Shown: piece after piece, positions 1-4,682 of the stretch
How positions within the stretch are numbered: the first letter of the stretch is position 1
How the letters are laid out: every line of letters begins with the position of its first letter
Assembly: GCA_041485445.1 (NCBI GenBank)
Contig: JBGPJN010000213.1
Coordinates: 1-5,136 of the forward strand
Reading direction: 5' to 3'
Source: SHYG01 sp041485445
Lineage (GTDB): Bacteria > Chloroflexota > Dehalococcoidia > Lucifugimonadales > UBA3495
Length of the DNA stretch: 5,136 bases
Made by a program: the position numbers and the translations under genes
Notes under the pieces: generated by a model
Databases searched by the model: none
What the model saw: only the letters and a program-made list of their open reading frames with translations
Told to the model about the DNA's origin: nothing

Positions 1-7
1 AACCAAA

Positions 8-29
8 GGGCAGACACATAGGTCTGCCC
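8..29 (-). terminator. Possible intrinsic terminator or repeat hairpin
   Basis: GGGCAGAC (8-15) and GTCTGCCC (22-29) form a perfect 8-bp stem around a 6-base loop. Read on the minus strand, in the direction of the operon, the stem is followed by TTTGGTT, a short and imperfect T tract. This could be a weak intrinsic terminator about 150 bases past the ATPase 2 stop. The same kind of hairpin is, from memory, a dispersed intergenic repeat in some Chloroflexota genomes, so it may be a repeat copy with no dedicated terminator role. Confidence 0.4.
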
Positions 30-43
30 CCACCTTCAGGAAG

Positions 44-84
44 AATGAAACGACCCTGGGCTGCTTGCTCAGAGCCGTTTCATT
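44..84. repeat. Imperfect stem-loop
   Basis: AATGAAACG (44-52) is the exact reverse complement of CGTTTCATT (76-84). Inside it, CTGGGC (56-61) can pair with GCTCAG (67-72) if one G-U pair is allowed, giving a two-part stem with a small internal loop. No T tract follows on either strand, so it is not a convincing intrinsic terminator. The left arm also belongs to the direct repeat with 154-174. Confidence 0.5.
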
Positions 85-104
85 GTCGCCAGAGCTGGCT
101 AAAA

Positions 105-133
105 GCCCGTCCTTCGACAAGCTCAAGACGAGC
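105..133. repeat. CTTCGACAAGCTC-type palindromic repeat
   Basis: CGTC (108-111) and GACG (127-130) pair, and GC/GC outside them (105-106 with 132-133) extends the stem across one mismatch. The core between them is CTTCGACAAGCTCAA. From memory, close variants of this sequence are scattered in large numbers between genes in several bacterial groups, including Chloroflexota. It lies between the operon and the window edge and has no obvious coding role. Confidence 0.55.
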
Positions 134-174
134 AGCCAAGGTGATATTCACCCGAATGAAAAGGCCCTGGCTGC
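132..174 (-). repeat. Stem-loop just past the ATPase 2 stop codon
   Basis: GCAGCCA (132-138) and TGGCTGC (168-174) form a perfect 7-bp stem. Inside it a second hairpin, GGTGA-TAT-TCACC (140-152), is also perfect. On the operon transcript this two-tier structure starts five bases after the ATPase 2 stop codon. It could protect the 3' end of the mRNA or assist termination. No T run follows it, so a plain intrinsic terminator is not supported. Confidence 0.4.
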
Positions 175-178
175 CAGC

Positions 179-1234
179 CTACACCCGATGGCAGGCCACT
201 AGGTGCCCGGCTCCCGCCTTGGCTTCCAGCGGCGGATGGGGGTTGTCCCGGCACTGGTCCGCCGCCAGGGGGCAGCGGTCGTAGAACCGGCAGCGGTCCG
301 GCGGGTCCACCGGCTGGGTCGCCTCGCCCAGCAGCGCAACCGGCTCCCGCCGGTAGGCTGGGTCCGGCACGGGCACGGCGGAGAGCAGCGCCTGGGTGTA
401 CGGGTGCTGGGGCCGGCTCAGCACCTCCTCGGTATCAGCCACCTCCACCAGCTTGCCCAGGTACATCACCCCCACCCGCTGGCACATGTACCGCGCCACC
501 GCCAGGTCATGGGTTATGTAAAGGTACGTAATCCCCAGCTCCTGGGCCAGGCCAAGCATCAGGTTCATGATGGCGGTGCGGCTGGAAACGTCCAGCATGG
601 AGGTTGGCTCGTCGGCCACCACGAAGGATGGGTCCAGCGCCAGCGCCCGGGCGATGGCCACCCGCTGCCGCTGCCCGCCGGACAGCTCGTGGGGGTACCG
701 GAACAGGTAGCTGGCGGCGGGGGCCAGGCCCACCTGCTCCAGCATCCGTCCCACCCGGGCAAGCCGGTCCCCCGACGAGTCGGGGCCCAGCCCCTGCACC
801 GACAGCGGCTCCGCCACCGTGTCGTAGATGGTGCGCCGGGGGTTGAGGGACTCGTAGGGGTCTTGCAGCACCATTTGCACCTGACGCCGGAACGCCTTCA
901 GCTCCCGGCCCCGGAGGCAGGCCAGGGACCAGTAAGGATCACCCTGGCCGATGCTATCTGAAGGCTTGTGCACCCGCACCTGCCCGCGGGTGGGCTCCAC
1001 CAGCTTGACCAGCAGCTTGCCCAGGGTGGTCTTGCCGCAGCCCGATTCCCCCACCAGGCCAAAGCTCTCCCCCGGCGGCACGGCCAGGGAGACATCATCC
1101 ACCGCGTGGACGAAGCGGCGCGGCGCCCGCAGGGAGCGGTGGCCCACGGGAAACAGCTTGGCCAGCCCCTGGGCTTCCAGCAAGTTGGCGCCCCGTCCGG
1201 GCAAGGAGTCAGCGGCGTCGCGCGGGTCAGCCAT
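179..1234 (-). CDS. Peptide/nickel-type ABC importer ATPase 2 (DppF/OppF-like)
   Basis: This cytoplasmic ATP-binding subunit (351 residues) would pair with ATPase 1 to power import through the two permeases. Visible motifs are Walker A GESGCGKT (62-69), Q-loop Q124 in VLQDPYESLNP, signature LSGGQ (184-188), Walker B VVADEP with D208/E209, D-loop SMLD (212-215) and switch H242. The C-terminal oligopeptide-transporter extension starts at HPYT (277-280) and carries four cysteines (C315, C321, C328, C348). In DppD/DppF-type ATPases these can hold a 4Fe-4S cluster. I chose the ATG at 1234 because GAGGTGG (1244-1250) lies nine bases upstream; the ATG at 1252 has no such site. The start overlaps the ATPase 1 stop by 8 bp, suggesting translational coupling. 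Two oddities are about 11 extra residues between Walker A and the Q-loop (near 90-106) and a perfect DNA palindrome in the loop at residues 151-155. All catalytic motifs look intact. Family assignment is firm; the substrate is unknown. Confidence 0.93.
   Translation of the reverse strand: MADPRDAADSLPGRGANLLEAQGLAKLFPVGHRSLRAPRRFVHAVDDVSLAVPPGESFGLVGESGCGKTTLGKLLVKLVEPTRGQVRVHKPSDSIGQGDPYWSLACLRGRELKAFRRQVQMVLQDPYESLNPRRTIYDTVAEPLSVQGLGPDSSGDRLARVGRMLEQVGLAPAASYLFRYPHELSGGQRQRVAIARALALDPSFVVADEPTSMLDVSSRTAIMNLMLGLAQELGITYLYITHDLAVARYMCQRVGVMYLGKLVEVADTEEVLSRPQHPYTQALLSAVPVPDPAYRREPVALLGEATQPVDPPDRCRFYDRCPLAADQCRDNPHPPLEAKAGAGHLVACHRV
770..785. repeat. CCCCGAC/GTCGGGG hairpin inside ATPase 2
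   Basis: CCCCGAC (770-776) and GTCGGGG (779-785) form a perfect 7-bp inverted repeat with two bases between. It encodes PDSSG at about residues 151-155 of ATPase 2, in the variable loop between the Q-loop and the signature motif. Nearly the same palindrome occurs at 3397-3413 in permease 2; on the minus strand the copies differ by one extra T in the loop. Confidence 0.6.
920..949. repeat. 8-bp inverted repeat in an extra segment of ATPase 2
   Basis: GGCCAGGG (920-927) and CCCTGGCC (942-949) are exact reverse complements separated by 14 bases. They encode roughly IGQGDPYWSLA, in the stretch between Walker A and the Q-loop where this ATPase appears about 11 residues longer than usual for DppF. 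The segment stays in frame. Confidence 0.5.
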
Positions 1235-2489
1235 GCGGCGCGGCCACCTCATTCCAAGGGGAGCCGGCCAACGGGTGCCAGCAGGCGGCCCAGTGGCCGT
1301 CCCTGACCACCACGGGAGGCCGCTCCTCCCGGCATTGCCGGGAGGCGTAGGGGCAGCGGGGGTGAAAGCGGCAGCCGGGGGGCGGCGCCACCAGGCTGGG
1401 CGGCTCGCCGGGCAGGGCCGCCAGGGGCCGCTTCTCCCCCCGGATGCTGGGAAAGCTGGACAGCAGCGCCGCGGTGTAGGGGTGGATCGGCGCGCTGAAC
1501 ACCCCCTGGACGGGCCCCAGCTCCACCAGCTCGCCCGCGTACATCACGCCCACCTCGTCGGCCACCTCCGCCACCACCGCCACGTCGTGGGTGATGTACA
1601 GAAGGCTCAGGCCCAGCTCCTGCTGGATCCGTTTCAGCTCTCTCAGGATACGGTCCTGCACGATGACGTCCAGTGCCGTGGTCGGCTCGTCGGCGATGAT
1701 CAGGTCTGGCCGGCAGGCCAGCGCCATGGCGATGACGGCCCGCTGCCGCATGCCGCCGCTGTACTCGTGGGGGTAGCGGTCCATCAGAGCCGGGTCCAGG
1801 CCCACTAGGTGGAACAGCTCGGCAACCCGCGCCCGGCCCTGCGCCCGCGGGTCTCCCCTGGCGTTGCCCACACTCAAGAAGCGTCTAACCAACGCCCTTC
1901 CGCCCTTGGAACTGGGGGAGTCAGAGGCGATGGTCTCACCCCTGCCCTCGCCACTCGCTGGTGGATGCAAGCCTAAATTCCCCCAACCCCCCTTGCCTTG
2001 CCTTAGCGAAGCGTAAGGAAAGGGGGGCGAGAGGGGGGCTCCAGGGGCACCCAGCAGCCCGTGGGTCTCCAGGGCCTCCACGATCTGGTCGCCCACCCGG
2101 TACACGGGGTCCAGGGCGCTCATGGCCGCCTGGAAAATCATAGCGATGCGCCGCCAGCGGTACCGGCGCATCTCCTCCTCCTTCAGCAACACCAGGTCCT
2201 GGCCGTCGAAGATGACCTGGCCGCGCACCAGCCGGGCGTTGTCCGGCAGGAGCCGGAGCAGGGAGAAGCCCACGGAGGTCTTGCCGCAGCCCGACTCCCC
2301 CACCAGTCCCAGGACCTGGCCCCGCTGGATGCTGAAGCTCACGCCGTCCACCGCCCGGACCGCGCCCTGCCGGGTGCGATATTGCATGGCCAGGTCCGCC
2401 ACCTGCAACAGAGGGGCCGGTCCGGTGGCAGGGACGCCAGCCGGGCTGGTCCTGCCCCGGCCCTCTGGCGCGGTGGATTCCCGGCTCAT
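1227..2489 (-). CDS. Peptide/nickel-type ABC importer ATPase 1 (DppD/OppD-like) with in-frame insert
   Basis: This cytoplasmic ATP-binding subunit (420 residues) partners ATPase 2. Visible motifs are Walker A GESGCGKT (64-71), Q-loop Q120 in MIFQAAMSALDPV, signature YSGGM followed by RQR (243-250), Walker B LIIADEP with D267/E268, D-loop TALD (271-274) and switch H301. The C-terminal extension has HPYT (336-339) and four cysteines (C373, C379, C386, C403), the arrangement that can bind a 4Fe-4S cluster in DppD proteins. The ATG at 2489 overlaps the permease 2 stop as ATGA. An in-frame ATG at 2594 would overlap permease 2 by over 100 bp and add 35 residues unlike the family. At 420 residues it is long for DppD (usually about 320-340). 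The excess is a non-conserved N-terminal tail of about 26 residues and an insert at about 145-217, rich in G, P, S and R, between the Q-loop and the signature motif. The frame stays open and every catalytic motif is present, so I treat it as a gene, not a pseudogene; its activity is untested. Confidence 0.9.
   Translation of the reverse strand: MSRESTAPEGRGRTSPAGVPATGPAPLLQVADLAMQYRTRQGAVRAVDGVSFSIQRGQVLGLVGESGCGKTSVGFSLLRLLPDNARLVRGQVIFDGQDLVLLKEEEMRRYRWRRIAMIFQAAMSALDPVYRVGDQIVEALETHGLLGAPGAPLSPPFPYASLRQGKGGWGNLGLHPPASGEGRGETIASDSPSSKGGRALVRRFLSVGNARGDPRAQGRARVAELFHLVGLDPALMDRYPHEYSGGMRQRAVIAMALACRPDLIIADEPTTALDVIVQDRILRELKRIQQELGLSLLYITHDVAVVAEVADEVGVMYAGELVELGPVQGVFSAPIHPYTAALLSSFPSIRGEKRPLAALPGEPPSLVAPPPGCRFHPRCPYASRQCREERPPVVVRDGHWAACWHPLAGSPWNEVAAPHG
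1244..1250 (-). promoter_or_regulatory. Ribosome binding site of ATPase 2
   Basis: GAGGTGG on the minus strand lies nine bases before the ATG at 1234, a good match in sequence and spacing to a Shine-Dalgarno site. It lies inside the 3' end of ATPase 1. It decides in favour of the ATG at 1234 over the in-frame ATG at 1252, which the site itself abuts. Confidence 0.7.
1855..2047. repeat. Probable repeat-derived insert within ATPase 1
   Basis: This block encodes most of the extra residues (about 148-212) in a loop where DppD proteins normally have only a few. Its translation (SPPFPYASLRQGKGGWG, later PPASGEGRGE and SPSSKGGRALV) resembles translated intergenic repeat DNA. It contains the C-run/G-run palindrome at 1980-2038 and a 7-bp inverted repeat GGCGTTG/CAACGCC (1860-1866 and 1890-1896). 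CCCCTGG (1855-1861) and CCAGGGG (2041-2047) form a 7-bp inverted pair at its approximate edges, but whether these are true element ends is a guess. No transposase or clear target duplication is visible. Confidence 0.6.
1980..2038. repeat. C-run/G-run palindrome with hairpin core, inside ATPase 1
   Basis: The arms are C5-AA-C6-TT (1980-1994) and AA-G6-CGAGA-G6 (2020-2038), of which CCCCCCTT/AAGGGGGG pairs perfectly. The core at 2001-2018 has CCTTA/TAAGG with GC/GC and a GAA loop inside. On the left arm the pentamer CCTTG occurs twice, followed by CCTTA (1991-2005). From memory, palindromes of this build are common dispersed intergenic repeats in some Chloroflexota and cyanobacteria; here it lies in a reading frame. 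Confidence 0.65.
2411..2465. repeat. Three-part hairpin in the start region of ATPase 1
   Basis: Three nested perfect stems can form: GGGCCGG (2414-2420) with CCGGCCC (2457-2463), GGCAGG (2427-2432) with CCTGCC (2451-2456), and CCAGCC (2437-2442) with GGCTGG (2444-2449). The unit covers codons of about residues 9-26 of ATPase 1, a tail not conserved in DppD proteins, and starts about 24 bases into the coding sequence. It could be another palindromic repeat or a structure affecting translation. High GC content makes chance pairing more likely here. Confidence 0.45.
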
Positions 2490-3499
2490 CGGCGCCGCAA
2501 CCGTGGGTTCACCACTTCGTCCAAGGCCCGGCCCACCAGGTAGAAGGAGCCGCACAGCAGGGTGATGGCGGCCCCCGCCGGCACAACCAGCCACCAGTAC
2601 TTGGCGCCGGCCAGCAGGTAGCCGCCGGTGGAGGCGGTGTGGATCATGATGCCCCAGCTCATGCGCACGTTGAGGATGCCGAAGAAGGACAGCACCGCCT
2701 CGGAGAAGATCGCGCCGGTGACGGTGAACATCATGTACAGGAGGGACAGGGGGAGCAGGTTGGGCACGATGTGCACCATGATGATGTGGAACGGGCCTCC
2801 GCCGGCCAGCCGCGCCGCCTCAATGTAGGGTTTGACCTTGATGCTCAGCGCCTGGGACTTGATGACCACCGCGGTGCCGCCGAACCCGCCCAGGATGCCC
2901 AGCACCAGGGCGAGCTGGAACAGGTTGATGCCGAACAACGCCGTCAGCACAATGAGCAGGGAGATGGTGGGCAGAATGATGATCAGGTCGGCCAAGCGCA
3001 TGAAGAAGGCGTCCACCGGCCCGCCAAAGTAGGCGGACACCGCCCCAATCAGCGTGGCGATGCCCACGGTGACCAGCGCCGCCACCATCCCCAGCATGAA
3101 GGCGGAGCTGGTGCTGAAGGTCAGCTGGCTCAGGATGTCGCGGCCCAGGGGGTCGGTGCCCAGCAGGTGACGCCAGGAGGGCGGCGCGGGATGGTCCGGC
3201 CGGTCGAAGGCGAAGCCGGTCACCGGGTCGTACACCGATGGGTCCCACACGGTGGCCATGAGCACCGGATGGGATACCGCCATCACCCCAAAGAGGACGA
3301 TGATCGCCACCCCCACCAGGCCGATGCGGCTCTCCGCGAAGATGGCCCAGCCCTGGCGAAAGCCCAGCAGGGCCAGCCGCAAGCGGGCCCGCCAGACCCC
3401 GACAGAGTCGGGGCTGGAGGCCAGCTCGGCGGGGGGCGGCGCCGGTGCTCCGCCGGCCAATGCCCCACCGGGCAGACGCGGGCCTGCCGGGCCGCTCAC
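2486..3499 (-). CDS. Peptide/nickel-type ABC importer permease 2 (DppC/OppC-like)
   Basis: This inner-membrane subunit (337 residues) forms the translocation path with permease 1. After a tail of about 50 residues rich in P, A and G come a first membrane segment (about 58-80), a non-cytoplasmic loop, and the DppC hallmark HLLGTDPLGRDILSQL (111-126). Membrane segments follow near 133-157, 168-190, 193-214, 246-270 and 301-325. The EAA loop that contacts the ATPases is EAARLAGGG...IVPN (227-247). The start is GTG at 3499, which overlaps the permease 1 stop as GTGA. No strong Shine-Dalgarno site precedes it, so translation probably depends on coupling. The frame is open far upstream (an ATG at 4162), but that part lies antisense-like within permease 1 in another frame and does not resemble a permease. 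The N-terminal tail contains the palindrome at 3397-3413. Its stop overlaps the ATPase 1 start. Confidence 0.92.
   Translation of the reverse strand: MSGPAGPRLPGGALAGGAPAPPPAELASSPDSVGVWRARLRLALLGFRQGWAIFAESRIGLVGVAIIVLFGVMAVSHPVLMATVWDPSVYDPVTGFAFDRPDHPAPPSWRHLLGTDPLGRDILSQLTFSTSSAFMLGMVAALVTVGIATLIGAVSAYFGGPVDAFFMRLADLIIILPTISLLIVLTALFGINLFQLALVLGILGGFGGTAVVIKSQALSIKVKPYIEAARLAGGGPFHIIMVHIVPNLLPLSLLYMMFTVTGAIFSEAVLSFFGILNVRMSWGIMIHTASTGGYLLAGAKYWWLVVPAGAAITLLCGSFYLVGRALDEVVNPRLRRR
3397..3413. repeat. CCCCGAC/GTCGGGG hairpin in the N-terminal tail of permease 2
   Basis: CCCCGAC (3397-3403) and GTCGGGG (3407-3413) pair perfectly across a 3-base loop. They encode about SPDSVG (residues 29-34) in the unconserved cytoplasmic tail. 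On the minus strand it reads CCCCGACTCTGTCGGGG, against CCCCGACTCGTCGGGG for the copy in ATPase 2 at 770-785. Confidence 0.6.
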
Positions 3500-4647
3500 T
3501 GGTAGTGCACCCGGGGGTCCAGGTAAACGTACAGCACGTCGGCCACCAGGTGGGCCACCAATGCCAGCACACCCACAAAGGACAGGGCGCCCAGGGCCAG
3601 GGGCAGGTCCTCGGACAACACCGCCTCCAGCAGCGTCATCCCCATGCCCGGCCAAGAGAACACCGACTCGGTGATCACCCCGCCGTCCACGGCGAAGGCC
3701 AGGCTGAACACCAGGCTGGTGACCACGGGCAGCAGGGCGTTGCGGGCGGCGTGGCGGTCGCGCACCACCTTTTCCGGCAGGCCCTTGGCCCGGGCCGCCA
3801 TGATGTAGTCCTCCCGCAGGGTCTCCAGCATGCTGTTGCGGGTGAGGAGCATGGTGCCAGCAAAGGAGATGAGGGTGAGGGTGGCCACCGGCAGCGTCAG
3901 GTGCTTCAGGATGTCCAGGGCCAGATAGCCGGCGCCGGTCCAGTTCCAGACCGCCGCCACCAGCGCCAGGGTCAGGGCCACCCCGGCCAGGCGGGGCCAG
4001 GCGCCCAGCCGCCAGCCCAACCGAGGGGCCGCCAGTAACGCCACGAACAGAAACGCCGACCAGGCCGCCGCGGTAATCAGCATCCAGGCGAACACCTGGT
4101 TGGCCGTCACCGGCGCGTCGCGCCATACCTCCGGGTCCAGGAATTTGCCCAGGGGGAGCCAATCCAGCTTGAAGCCGAAGAGCCAGATCATCATCAGCCC
4201 GAACCAGGGGGTGAACACGGTGAACAGGCCCACGCCGGCGATGGTGGCGGCGTACTCCACAACGCCGCCACGGCGCCAGGCCAGCAGCTTGCCCAGAAAG
4301 AACCCGGCGTAAAAGGAAACCACCGTGGCGGTGAGGAACAGGGCCACGGTGCGGGGCAGCCGCTCCAGGATGACCTCCCGCACCGACTGTGGGTAGTGGC
4401 TAAAGGAGATGCCGAAGTTGCCGGTGACCATGTTGCGGAGGTGGATGAGGTACTGCTGCCACAGCGGCTTGTCCAGGCCGAAGTTGGCCCGCACCTGGGC
4501 CTGCACCTCCGGGGGCAGCTCGGGGTTCAAGGCGAAGAAGGAGGAGTAGTCGCCGGGCTGGGCCTGGACCAGAAAAAAGGCCGCCGTGATGAACAGGAAC
4601 AGCGTGACCAGGATCTGCAGGAGACGGCGGACCAGGTAACCGGCCAT
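3496..4647 (-). CDS. Peptide/nickel-type ABC importer permease 1 (DppB/OppB-like), long form
   Basis: This inner-membrane subunit (383 residues) pairs with permease 2. It starts with the DppB-type MAGYLVRRLLQ and a first membrane segment (about 9-28), then a non-cytoplasmic domain with FGLDKPLWQQY (56-66) and GNFGISF. Membrane segments lie near 101-121, 134-158, 250-268, 305-325 and 353-376. The EAA loop is MAARAKGL...RNALLP (283-307), and the end LDPRV (376-380) is typical. The protein is longer than most DppB (usually about 300-340). The extra part, about 170-248 between the third and fourth core segments, holds two more hydrophobic stretches (about 186-206 and 219-235), so eight membrane segments are plausible. 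I recall similar long forms in Chloroflexota but could not check. The ATG at 4647 has AGGGGG (4657-4662) nine bases upstream. It lies 28 bp after the binding-protein stop, and its own stop overlaps the permease 2 start. Confidence 0.94.
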   Translation of the reverse strand: MAGYLVRRLLQILVTLFLFITAAFFLVQAQPGDYSSFFALNPELPPEVQAQVRANFGLDKPLWQQYLIHLRNMVTGNFGISFSHYPQSVREVILERLPRTVALFLTATVVSFYAGFFLGKLLAWRRGGVVEYAATIAGVGLFTVFTPWFGLMMIWLFGFKLDWLPLGKFLDPEVWRDAPVTANQVFAWMLITAAAWSAFLFVALLAAPRLGWRLGAWPRLAGVALTLALVAAVWNWTGAGYLALDILKHLTLPVATLTLISFAGTMLLTRNSMLETLREDYIMAARAKGLPEKVVRDRHAARNALLPVVTSLVFSLAFAVDGGVITESVFSWPGMGMTLLEAVLSEDLPLALGALSFVGVLALVAHLVADVLYVYLDPRVHYQ

Positions 4648-4656
4648 GCGGGCTAA

Positions 4657-4662
4657 CCCCCT
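4657..4662 (-). promoter_or_regulatory. Ribosome binding site of permease 1
   Basis: AGGGGG on the minus strand lies nine bases before the ATG at 4647. It is the only clear Shine-Dalgarno-like site in the short gap after the binding-protein gene and supports that ATG as the start. Confidence 0.6.
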
Positions 4663-4682
4663 GGACTACTGGGGACTACTGG
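4663..4682. repeat. 10-bp tandem duplication over the binding-protein stop codon
   Basis: GGACTACTGG occurs twice in direct succession (4663-4672 and 4673-4682). The TAG stop of the binding-protein gene lies in the second copy on the plus strand. Removing one unit would leave the same C-terminus and stop and shorten the gap to permease 1 from 28 to 18 bp. It looks like a small slippage duplication. Confidence 0.7.

Larger units (their letters stand above)
43..174. repeat. Imperfect direct repeat pair (43-65 and 154-174)
   Basis: GAATGAAACGACCCTGGGCT (from 43, continuing GC) and GAATGAAAAGGCCCTGGCTG (from 154, continuing C) match at all but two or three bases, with one extra G in the first copy. 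The copies are about 110 bp apart and flank the CTTCGACAAGCTC palindrome. This arrangement could be a trace of duplication around an inserted repeat, though the mismatches make a simple target-site duplication unlikely. Confidence 0.45.
1..178. other. Gene-free, repeat-rich stretch downstream of the operon
   Basis: No convincing coding region is visible here. The stretch is visibly less GC-rich than the genes. It is a mosaic of short repeats: a perfect hairpin (8-29), a longer imperfect stem-loop (44-84), an imperfect direct repeat (43-65 and 154-174), a CTTCGACAAGCTC-type palindrome (105-133) and a stem-loop just past the last stop codon (132-174). A plus-strand open frame starting at 45 runs through these repeats into the antisense of ATPase 2 and has no features of a real protein. 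The stretch is the 3' flank of the operon and may hold its transcript end. Confidence 0.75.

Noticed and set aside
1..178. tRNA, CRISPR array or other RNA gene in the 3' flank
   Set aside because: The repeats are few, unequal and unevenly spaced, and no cloverleaf with tRNA hallmarks can be drawn.
203..961. Plus-strand open frame of 252 codons opposite ATPase 2
   Set aside because: It is the antisense of a clear ATPase gene. The translation is rich in H, Q, G, P and R with no recognisable domain, typical of antisense frames in high-GC DNA.
1235..1252. Upstream start of ATPase 2 at 1252
   Set aside because: No Shine-Dalgarno site precedes it, whereas GAGGTGG is well placed before the ATG at 1234.
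951..1808. Plus-strand open frame of 285 codons across both ATPases
   Set aside because: It runs antisense to conserved ATPase motifs and across the junction of two genes, and has no domain-like sequence.
1855..2047. ATPase 1 as a pseudogene broken by an insertion
   Set aside because: The frame stays open through the insert and the signature, Walker B, D-loop, switch histidine and cysteine motifs follow intact. Loss of function is possible but the sequence does not show it.
1855..2047. A complete insertion sequence or transposon in ATPase 1
   Set aside because: It is too short for a transposase, and no convincing terminal repeats with a target-site duplication could be found.
2490..2594. 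Upstream start of ATPase 1 at 2594
   Set aside because: It would overlap permease 2 by more than 100 bp and add 35 unconserved residues. The ATGA overlap at 2489 is the usual arrangement.
2639..3505. Plus-strand open frame of 288 codons opposite permease 2
   Set aside because: The translation is an unbroken series of H, D, Q, G and E expected from the antisense of a membrane protein. No start signal or domain is visible.
3929..3938. CCGGCGCCGG palindrome in permease 1
   Set aside because: A 10-bp self-complementary GC-only site is expected by chance in DNA of this composition, and no second copy or added residues accompany it.
3445..4038. Plus-strand open frame of 197 codons opposite permease 1
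   Set aside because: It is antisense to the permease, with an H/Q/G-rich translation and no recognisable features.
3500..4162. Upstream extension of permease 2 to an in-frame ATG at 4162
   Set aside because: The added residues overlap permease 1 in another frame and are G/P/R-rich nonsense. The GTG at 3499 fits the family and the operon spacing.
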